Source: Anaeramoeba flamelloides | Lineage: Eukaryota > Metamonada > Anaeramoebidae | Reading direction: 5' to 3' | Assembly: GCA_027625915.1 (NCBI GenBank) | Contig: JANTQA010000024.1 | Location: forward strand, 1 to 64,000 | DNA: 64,000 nucleotides | In this document: one piece after another, positions 1-8,997 of the stretch | How the letters are laid out: every line of letters begins with the position of its first letter | Position numbering within the stretch: the first letter of the stretch is position 1 | Notes under the pieces: generated by a model | Database searches by the model: none | Seen by the model: only the letters and a program-made list of their open reading frames with translations | Told to the model about the DNA's origin: nothing | Made by a program: the position numbers and the translations under genes

Positions 1-720
1 TGTTTATGACAATAAATCAAAAATTGAGAGTAGTCGATTTGGGCTTATAAGGGATATATATATATATATAATGATTTAGAATTTTTATTTCATTCTATCG
101 GTAAAATATACCAACATATGATTATAATCAAAGATCAAATCGGAATAAATGATTATATCGAACCATTCAATTAGCTAGAATAAAAGATAATTCGATGTTT
201 ATTCTAGTATAAAAATAAGGAGTTGAGTCAAACTTATTTTGATTAATTGAAAAATACAATACATAATTCAACCAGATATAATGTTTTGATTATAATCATA
301 CGTTGGTATATTTTATCGATAGATTGATCTAAACATTGGGATAACATGGGTTTATCCTATCATAGTAAACAATAAACGCGTTTAAAAATATTTATTGTTC
401 TTTTTTGTTCAAAGTGGTACCTTTGATCAAAATTATCGATATTTTATCTTAGAACCAACAAAAGTGTGATAATATACATATGGTTTTTTAGTCCCAAATA
501 GTATATAACGAGGTGTTTCATGAGCTCTATCACACTTTTGAAACAATTTTATACAATTGGTATCAATTTCCACTTAATATATTCAAAGGGAAAAAGTTAT
601 TTCTGATTATTGTCTATCGTGCTTAAAAAACAAAATGTTTTCTAGGTGTACCAAATTTGTCTATCGTTTTATTTAATAGGTGATATTAACACTATGTGTT
701 AATATTATATTATAACCTTG
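1..720. repeat. Block of nested inverted repeats, no gene
   Basis: No coding frame is visible. The block holds several inverted repeats. Arms at 95-132 and 285-322 (38 bp, about 2 mismatches) enclose a smaller perfect pair at 175-184 and 198-207 (CTAGAATAAA and its complement). A 12-bp pair near 459-470 and 528-539 (core AAAGTGTGAT) and a 9-bp stem with a 3-base loop near 684-705 (TATTAACAC) follow. Base composition is less A+T-rich than the spacer further right. It could be mobile-element debris or subterminal repeat DNA; I cannot name a family. Confidence 0.6.
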
Positions 721-721
721 T

Positions 722-1082
722 GGTAACTCTGTCAAGTTACAAGTGCAAAGTTAGCCCTGTTGGGTACCCTTGTCGGACAACTCTACGGTAACTCTGTCGA
801 GTTACAAGTGTAAAGTTAGCCCTGTTGAGTACCACTATCGGGCAACTCTACGGTAACTCTGTCGAGTTACCAATGCAAAGTTAGCCCTCTTGAGTACCCT
901 TGTCGGACAACTATACGGTAACTATGTCGAGTTACCAATGCAAAGTTAGCCCTGTTGAGTACCCTTGTCAGACAACTCTACGGTAACTCTCTCGAGTTGC
1001 CAATGCAAAGTTAGCCCTGTTGAGTACCCCATAGGGTAACTTCGGCGTGACTCTGTCGAGTCATATGTGTGAAATTAGCCCT
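722..1082. repeat. 65-bp tandem repeat array, about 5.5 units
   Basis: Units start at 722, 787, 852, 917 and 982, giving a constant 65-bp period; a diverged unit follows near 1047. Each unit opens with GGTAACTC, four bases, then GAGTTACC, an 8-bp perfect hairpin, followed by a segment with TTAGCCCTGTTGAGTACC. The unit is much richer in G+C than the rest of the window, and 65 is not a multiple of three, so coding is unlikely. Differences between units are mostly single substitutions. Confidence 0.85.
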
Positions 1083-2698
1083 ATACTATAGTATATACAC
1101 GTAGCATAAATGTGCAAAACCCCAATGGGTCCATCAACCATTGTGTTATATACTATGTGACATGGGGTGGGTGACCTATACATGTCAAGGGGTGAGCCAT
1201 AGCCATAAAACTATGATTCGAGACCTGAGGTTTAAACCATATCAAACTTCATGACATGGTGTCCTCATGGTATAACATCAAAAGTACTTTTCGCACCACA
1301 TTCCAGGATATCCAAATAAGCTAACAAAAGTTTTCATTTTTTCTAAAAAAAAAATTATTTTTTTTACAAAAAATGAAATGTCTTAAGAAATAGAGTTCGT
1401 TCTGATTTATTGTTAAGGGTTAGACAAGAATAAAATATTACCAATTCAACCTGCAACCAAGTAATTTAAACACAACCACTCAAATTATTATGGTTAAATT
1501 TATTTTAGATTTCAAAAAAAAATCATCAAAAAAAAAACGAATCTAACACTTTGCAGTACGAAAAATCAACACCAACAGAAAGATACGAAAAAGTTTTGTT
1601 TTGTGATCTAATGTAAGATTCGTAAAAAAGTGAAAATATTTCGTCTCTTGTGCGACTCCCTAAATTACTAATTTCAGAACTAATACTTGGGTTTTGATAT
1701 GTTTTTTTCTGTTTATAAAAAAAAACTAATTAAATTGCGGATTTTAAGATTAAAAAAATATAACAAAAAAAACAAACTTTTATTATAATACAACTATTTT
1801 CACAAAGTTGGTGCATTTCGAATTCTTAAAACAACACATAAAAAAGGATTTATAAAATAGAATTATGTTATTTTGGTTCATAAGAATAATATAAACAATT
1901 ACATCTTGAATTTAATTTTTCTTTTTTGGATTTAATTTTTTTAAAAATTTTCAATTTAACCAATAATACCAATTAATTAAGACTACCAATAGGAGAAAAA
2001 ACTGTTTGAAAGAGATAAAATGGTTGATTTTGATTTTTTATTTTTCAGATTTGCTAAATTGAAATTTCCAAATTCTAATGAGAACTTTTGAACTTTAACA
2101 TGAACCCCATTTTATACCTAACCTATAAAAAGTTTGTTTATTAGGATACCTTTAGAAAATTGATTTTTCATTTTGTTAAAGTTGTTGTCAAAAAAGAGTA
2201 AAATAAAATTTTTCTAAATTGGATCTCTAAACATTTAAAATCAATCTTTTAAATCATTTAAGTAAGACTGTTATTCTTCAATTTTTTAAAACAACTGTTT
2301 ACAAAGTAGATCTTGTTATTTTTCAAAAAAATTCAATATTTAATGTAAAGTTTTTAATTCAAGTATGAAATGGGTAATTTTTCGACTCTTTTTTGATTAA
2401 AATGGAACAGTTTTGAATAAGTATAATTAAATTCCTCAAAATTCCTTTTAATAGTTTCTTTTTATTTTCAATGGTTTTTTCTTGATTAAAAGAAGTTTGA
2501 AATAAATTTTACTCAGGTTAAGAATTATAAAAATGTTTTAACAAAATTTTCATCAACAATAAGTTCAGACTTTGGAGGTTCATCTAAAAACAAGCTTGGT
2601 AATATTGAAAATTATTTTAATATTTAATCATTTTTTATTCAAGACTTATTTTCTGATCGAACAGAAAAGGAATTTTTAAAATTATCAAAACCTCCAAA
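1083..2698. other. Intergenic spacer upstream of the first WD40-BTB gene
   Basis: From 1083 to about 1330 the sequence keeps the higher G+C style of the repeat block, with further short inverted words (TATACTAT, GACATG). From 1331 to 2698 it is A+T-rich with homopolymers. No open frame or RNA gene is seen. The promoter of the gene starting at 2699 must lie here, but no motif can be pinned down. Confidence 0.4.
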
Positions 2699-4699
2699 AT
2701 GACAAGTAATCAAAAAAACCAAATATTTCCAAAAGAAATTTCAATCGAAAAAATTATCAGGAGTAGAGATTACAAAATTGAGAACGAACATTTAATTACA
2801 TCAGTTTATATCGACAAAGAGAATTTGTATCTTGGTATCCAGAATGGAGATTTTATCAAGACACCACTTTATGTAAAACAAACTTTTTTTTCTTTTTTTT
2901 TATGTTTGTTGTTCGCTTGTTTTTGAATCGTGTAATTGATTTGAGAGTTTTTTTTTATTATCTTATTTCAATTTTCCAACTTAGAAAAGGATCTAAAACT
3001 CAAAAATTCTACGATTTATAACTTTCATAATTACTGGATTTTCCAAATCAGAAAAAGAAAAAGAAAAAGAAAAAGAAAAACAAAAACAAAAACAAAAACA
3101 AAAACAAAAGAGAAAGGGTTAATAGTAACCAGCTCCAGAGATGGAAAAATAATTCTAACTGATCCGAAAACACAAAAAAAAGTGAAAGAATTTGATGGCA
3201 GTTATGAGGTTTATCAAACAATTGATTATGACGATCGTATTTATTCATTTTCGAGTTCAAAAAGAATCGTTTGTTGGGACTTTGAAACAACCAAACTAGT
3301 CAAAGCAATTCAAACGAAATATCGAAGCCATAATTGCGCAGCTTTTGAAAGTGAGTCCGGCAAGATCTTTTCAGGAACTAATGAAGGTAACGTCGTTGTT
3401 CTTGATCCAGAACGAAATAAGGTCGTCAGAAGCTTTCGGGCATACAAAGACTCTTCGGTTGGAGATATCACAAGCAAAGATGGAATCGTTTATACTGCGT
3501 GCAACATCTCCAATTTTGGGACAATCAAGGGTTGGGATGCGCACACCTATCGAAAAGTCAAAACATTTGAAGGCCATAAAAGAGGCTCGTTTCGTTTAAA
3601 AACGAAATGGAATTACCTTTTTTCATTAGGAAATGATCAAAAAATCAAAATCTGGGATCTTGAAACTACTCGCTGCTTGTATTTCATCAGTTTCGAGAAT
3701 CGTTGTAAGGATTTTGATTTTCATAAAAAGTTTATTTATGCAGGAAACGGGGACCATTTAGCTATGATCAACCTTGAAACGGAATTAGAAATCACAGAAT
3801 TCCTCTCACAATCTTCATATAACTTTCTGAACCTCTTCAAGAATCCAAAATTTTGTGATTTTAAAATTTTCGATTATCCCGTCCATAAATTCTTAATCAA
3901 GTTAAGGTGTGGCACAGAAACAGAAGAAGTCAAAATTACTCTAGAAAATAATTTTACGAAAGAAAAAGCCTTCAAATTTTTAGAATGGGTTTATGGTTCC
4001 TACGGTCAAAAGAAATCCAAATTAAATATAAGTGAAATCCAAAAAATTGCATACAAATTCGGAATTACAAGGGAAGAGTTGGTGAAAAAAACTTTGCAAT
4101 CCGATTTAACAAAAGCGTTTTACGATCAAAATTCCAAAGATTTTTCTCTAATTGTGAAAGATCATGATAAAAATAATGAATATGAAGAACAAGAAGAAAA
4201 TAAAGAAGAAGAAAATAAAGAAGAAGAAAAGCAAGAAGAAGAATCAAAAGAAGAATCAAAAGAAGAAGATAAAGAAGATTATAAAGAAGAAGAAAATAAA
4301 GAAGAAGAAAAGCAAGAAGAAGAAGAAAAAGAAAAAGAAGAAGATGATGATGATGATGATGAAAATAAAGAAGAAAAAGAACAATTCAAGGAAATTAAAG
4401 TTCATAAATTTATTTTACAAGCCAGGTGTGGTTTATTCCGAGGCTTTTTTGAATATCTTCAAGAACAAGAAAAGATTACAAAAAAAAATCAAGTCAAAGA
4501 TTATTCTGGAATATCTATTGAGTCCATGAAACACTTTGTCAAATATCTCTATTTTAACGAAATACAATTAACTGAAGATGATGATATGCAATTAATTTAT
4601 GATGAACTTTCTGGTGCTGTTGATTATTACCAATTAGATAAACATTGTAATTTACCCAATTGTTTGGAAAAAATCAAAAAAGAATATAATTTAAATTAA
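2699..4699 (+). CDS. WD40 repeat protein with two C-terminal BTB/POZ domains
   Basis: Exon 1 is 2699-2872 (58 codons, ending TPLY) and is followed by a GTAAAA donor. Exon 2 most likely starts at 2990: the AG five bases after the first TTAG is the one that restores the frame, and the paralogue at 47735 shows the same geometry. The protein has WD40 blades (SSRDGKIILTDPKTQ, KRIVCWDFETTK, GNDQKIKIWDLETT), then a BTB-like segment (NPKFCDFKIFDYPVHKFLIKL), a long Glu/Lys/Asp linker at 4170-4385, then a second BTB (KVHKFILQARCGLFRGFFEY to DYYQLDKHCN). BTB domains usually dimerise or bind cullin 3, so a substrate adaptor role is possible but is inference. A GAAAAA microsatellite near exon 2's start encodes Arg/Lys/Thr. 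Stop is TAA. Confidence 0.8.
2873..2989 (+). other. Predicted 117-bp intron of the WD40-BTB gene
   Basis: The donor GTAAAACAAA follows a phase-0 codon. Two candidate acceptors lie five bases apart, TTAG at 2984 and AAAAG at 2989. Only the second continues into the frame that holds the WD40 repeats. The paralogue has the same donor GTAAAA and the same pair of AGs five bases apart, which supports a conserved intron. Confidence 0.6.
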
Positions 4700-5420
4700 G
4701 ATATATGGATACGTGTGTACATGTTTTTTTTTTTTTTTTTTTGTATTTATATCTTATTGTCTATATGTATGTATGTATTTATACCCCATCAAACAAAAAT
4801 TACGACTTTTAACATTAAATCTCTTTTTTTCTTCCATTTTTTATAATCGTACCTCGGCTAATAATTCGAAAATAAATCAATGTTGTTTCTCAAAAAATTT
4901 AAAAAAAATTACATCTGTAAAAATGATTTTACATTCGATATAGTGAAAATTTATGATATTTGGTTTATCTTGCATTGATACACCCCCTTTTTTTTTAGAA
5001 AAAAATCAATAAAAATTAAATGAAAAGACCCCCTTCTTTTAAACCGAATTAAGATTTAATATTTATTTGAATGTTAACAAAAAAATTTTTGATTTTTTTT
5101 TATTATTATTTACAAGAGATGTTGTTAATCCCTCGTGTTTGCAGTTTGTTTTTTTTTAAATTAAAAATAATCACCTTACACTTTTCTATATTTCAAAAGA
5201 ATTGGAGAAAATCTTTGAATTGTATTCTACTCTTATGAATTTTTGAAAAACGCAATTAGGCTTTCCATAATTTCAGAATTAAAAAGACAATAAATAAATT
5301 TAATTTTAATTTATTAAATTATATAAAAAAAAAGTGCATTTAACTTTTCTTTAGTGCTGCAGAGTTCGTAGCTATACTCGAAATTATAAGAATAGTCTTG
5401 AGTGTTCATATGGTTCCTTG
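4700..5420. other. Intergenic spacer
   Basis: A+T-rich spacer with T and A homopolymers just after the TAA stop at 4699. No coding frame, RNA gene or repeat is recognised. Confidence 0.4.
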
Positions 5421-5650
5421 ATTATTATTATTATTATTGTTTCGAAAGTTTATCGATTTTCGAATAAAAACAATATTTAAAAAAATAAACCAAATGCAGC
5501 TTTCAAAAAATTCAACAGAATATTGTTGAGTGTTCTATGAGTACCATAGAGTGTATAAATCCTAAGCTGCATTTGGTTTATTTTTTTAAATATTGTTTTT
5601 ATTCGAAAATCGATAAAATTTCGAAACAATAATAATTATAATAATAATAA
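5421..5650. repeat. Foldback element with about 80-bp inverted arms
   Basis: The left arm (5421-5501) and the right arm (5565-5650) are near-perfect reverse complements. They run from an ATT triplet repeat through TTTCGAAA and TATCGATTTTCG to CCAAATGCAGCTT. The spacer of about 63 bp has its own small hairpin (CTATG, AGTAC, CATAG). The structure is typical of a foldback or MITE insertion. No target-site duplication could be fixed because the ends run into triplet repeats. Confidence 0.8.
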
Positions 5651-6434
5651 AAACCTCGACACTCTTTAGTATTTTGTGGCACTCTACGACACTTCACTAT
5701 GATGTAGCTTAAGTTATTTTTTATAATTTAAAATTACAAGAAAATTTTTTAATTTTCTCAAATATAAAATAACATTTATTAAAAATTAGAGTTAAAAACG
5801 AGAGATTTAGCATTTTCAAATTTTTGTGACATGGTTACAAAAATACACAATATTTTTTTAAAGGTATTTTATCCTTTAATAATAGGAAAACTATTTTCAA
5901 TATTTTTCAAATAATCAAATAAATGTTTACATAATAAATATTTATTTTTTTCTGAATTTTAAATATCCTAGGTATTTGAAGAAAGGTATACACATAAATT
6001 GTTCACAAACCAAGAACATTTTGTCACAATAATTTAGAAAAAATAATAATTTGGGGAAATATTGGTGATAATAATTTTTTTACCCAAATATTCTATTTCT
6101 ATGAGCTCTTTTAAACAATATCAAATTTATTTTTTACCTGCATTTTCAAACTAAATTTCACAACTTTGTGTAATCAATCACCTAAAATTCACAAGATGTC
6201 ACAACAGTTAAAATTTGATAAAATTATTTTGTTATCAATTTTTCAGAAATAAAATTTTGATTTTTTTTTTTCTTAATGTGAAATTTTGTTACAAATAATT
6301 TTTTAGTGAATATTCAAAATGAAAATGTAATGTTCTATTTTTAGGATAATTTTATCCATTGAATAATTTTTGGTTTCAAATCTAATGTTTTCTTATGACA
6401 ATAGTTCCAATTCCAAAAAAGAAAATAACCAGAT
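5651..6434. other. Intergenic spacer
   Basis: A+T-rich non-coding sequence between a foldback element and a dispersed repeat. Nothing recognisable is seen. Confidence 0.35.
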
Positions 6435-7105
6435 TGTCAATGGCTATTTTTATCAATATTTGTCAAAGTATTTAAAGATTTTAATATCAATTTTTTGATT
6501 GTTTCATCATATTAATACCAATAACTCTTTCGATAATAAATTAAAAAATATTCATTTTTCAGTTTTTTTTATTTTATGATTTAAAATTTTTCATTTTTTC
6601 AAAAATAGTATTTTCCAATGAATTCAAAAAACCAAAAGAAGTTGTAAAAAAAAATTATTTAAAAAGATAATTGCAGTTGTTGTGAAAGAATGAATTGGTC
6701 TAATTTCATAAATAGTACTAAGAGTTAACATATGGGTTCAGACCCCAAAAATAATTATTCATAAAAAAATTTGTTAAAAATATTTGAAAAGAAATGAGGA
6801 AAAAGTCACGAGTCCCATCTTGTTCCATTTTTTTTGTTATTAAAAAATTAATATCTAATAAAAATCTCTTCTAATATCAATAGTAAAAATTCTCCCCAAT
6901 TCTCTGAATTTTTTTTTTTCTTTTTTTTCTTTTTTTTTTTTTTTGTTATTTTAAAAGTCAAAAAAAAGAAAAAATTATCATGAAAAAAAATTCGTAAAAA
7001 AAAAAAATTTAATTGAAATTATTGGATTATTATATCTCAATGGGCGTTCTAAAGCCCTAAACAAGTCCCTAATTAATACTTCCTTTTGATAACACCTAAA
7101 ATGAA
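6435..7105 (+). repeat. Dispersed ~670-bp repeat, copy 1
   Basis: This segment reappears in reverse complement at 62181-62857. Shared landmarks include CAGACCCCAAAAATAATTAT, GTCCCATCTTGTTCC, GATATTAATTTTTTAA on the opposite copy, and a stretch containing CTTGTTTAGGG near the inner end. Identity is high except in homopolymers. It has no long open frame. It is probably a non-autonomous mobile element; no clear terminal repeats were found. Confidence 0.75.
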
Positions 7106-7690
7106 ATAATCCAATATTAAAAAAAAATAAAAAAATATATTAATAATTTAAATTACGAAAAAAGAAAAGAAAAAATTGTTAAAAAACAATTTTTTTTTAA
7201 AGAAATTAGAAAAGGTAATTTTTAAATTAATAGAAAAAAAGATATCCAAAAGAATACAAAATATGGAAATTTAAAAAACTATTCAATTCTTAATATGTAC
7301 TACTGAATTCTCAATATGTATAGATTTTCAAACAATATTGCTGAAAAACTGAGAATAACTAAAACTAGTAATGTATCTTATGTTATTCAATTATTGTGAT
7401 TTGCAGGCTGATATTTAATTTCATGAACATCTTTCTACCATAAAAATAATATTAAAAAAAAATTATTAATATTATCATATCAATCAAAAAATTTCGAAAA
7501 AAAAAGTCTGAAAAGTAGTATTTCAACAATGTATATTTTAAAAATGTAATAGGATTTGAAAACTTGTAAATGAGAAAAAACTTTTAATCAAAATTTTTAC
7601 TTTTTTTACATTTTAAAAATCGGTTTAGAAAAAATGGTATTGTTCTGTTGAATTGTGTCATTTTCTTTGAAGTCACCAATATTTTAACTT
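7106..7690. other. Intergenic spacer
   Basis: A+T-rich sequence between the dispersed repeat and the transposase relic. No feature is recognised. Confidence 0.35.
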
Positions 7691-7699
7691 GAAAAAATG

Positions 7700-7945
7700 A
7701 ACATTAAACAACAAATAAGATTGAAGTGAAATATCAAATACTATTACAATTGAGGGAAGGAAGGCAAATCAAAACTTTGGTGAAAGAATATAATATTTCA
7801 GCATAAACAATTCGAAATTTGGATAAAAAGTAATATGAATGATCTTTGAAGAGGCAGAAGGAAAGTCGAAGAATATGTAAGATAGTATCTAATGGAGAAA
7901 ATTTGAAAAGCTTTAAAAAAATTTCCAAGCAAAATAGAACAAATC
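7700..7945 (+). pseudogene. Decayed helix-turn-helix, DNA transposon-like
   Basis: On the plus strand one frame reads LLQLREGRQIKTLVKEYNIS, followed shortly by TIRNLDKK after a stop. This is the usual shape of a homeodomain-like helix-turn-helix at the N-terminus of many DNA transposases: a helix with repeated Leu, a Val-Lys-Glu-Tyr-Asn-Ile-Ser turn, then TI.N...K. Further stops follow within about 30 codons, and the next stretch (KRQKESRRI) resembles the basic segment after such domains. No catalytic domain is visible nearby. It could be chance, but the pattern is specific. A minus-strand open frame over 7734-8057 is treated as its shadow. Confidence 0.4.
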
Positions 7946-8350
7946 GCACTCGAGAATATTGATTCCTATAACTAGTAAATAAAATAAAAATTTCATTAAT
8001 TGAAAGAACTAAACAATGATATCTAATTAATTTATATGGTAACATTTTGGTACTCAAAAAAATGGATGCACTTAGATCAAATACTTGGTAAAACTCTTAT
8101 CAAATATTATTGAAAACAATGGTAAATTTCTGAAATAAGTATTAATTTCAAAATCTTTAAAAACAGAGTTACTGGTTATTAATACTCAAATAATCTTGTA
8201 TTAAATAATATATTTGTATTTTTTTCTTCGAGGGGGTTTATATACGGGAATATGACAAATTTTTAATTGCTAATCTTGATTTTGAAAATGGTCAATATTT
8301 TTCTCGCTGCTTCGTTTTTTTCGTTACTTTCTAAACTATTTTTCAACCTA
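7946..8350. other. Intergenic spacer
   Basis: A+T-rich, no coding frame recognised. It may include the remainder of the decayed transposon at its left. Confidence 0.3.
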
Positions 8351-8910
8351 AAATGGTACACCTATAATAACTCCTATATTAACTATTTTTTGATATTTGG
8401 TTTGTTATAAATGTGGCTTTAAATATATTTTTGCAAAATTTCAAAATTGTTTCATTTCATTATTTCATTTCATTTTTTGTAATTTATTTTTTTATAATAA
8501 TCTTCCAACATAAGAAAAAAAGAAATTATAAGAATAATACTGAGAATAATTGAATAGATATTTTAATTTTACATAATCAGGTTTTTTCAATATTTTAAAT
8601 ATCTAAAAAAAATCGTAAATTGAAAGATATGGTCACTCAATAAATGGTTTTTATTAATTTTTTTTTTTAAATTAAATATTCCAATAAAATATGATTTTTG
8701 AGTAACCTGATATTTTTTAAATTTTAGTCACACTAATTTTTTTTTTTTTAAGAATTATTTTTTAATTTTATAGATTTTGATTTTTTAAACAATTAATTTA
8801 GTATCTAATAAGCGAGCAATAATTTAAGTGTATGTTATAATGATTTGTAAGTATATACTAAATAACTAATTTTAAATTTTAAATTTTGGGTGTTTCAATT
8901 CTGAAAAAAA
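8351..8910 (+). repeat. Dispersed ~560-bp repeat, copy 1 of a direct pair
   Basis: Nearly the same sequence recurs in the same orientation at 21572-22120. Shared words include AATAATCTTCCAACATAAG, ACTGAGAATAATTGAATAG and AATTTTGGGTGT. Differences are small indels in homopolymers and scattered substitutions. It is non-coding. The copy ends about 90 bp beyond the 3' end of the STAND gene copy B, which is on the minus strand. Confidence 0.8.
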
Positions 8911-8997
8911 TGGTTTAGTTTTTTTTATTATCAAAATTGATTATGATAAATTATTTATATATCAAAGTTATCAACTTATAATTTGTCTTGTTATTAT

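Noticed and set aside
722-1082. CRISPR-like array
   Set aside because: The whole 65-bp unit is repeated with no variable spacers, and the genome is eukaryotic.
4164-4529. Lys-rich 121-codon frame
   Set aside because: Shifted-frame reading of the Glu/Lys linker of the WD40-BTB gene.
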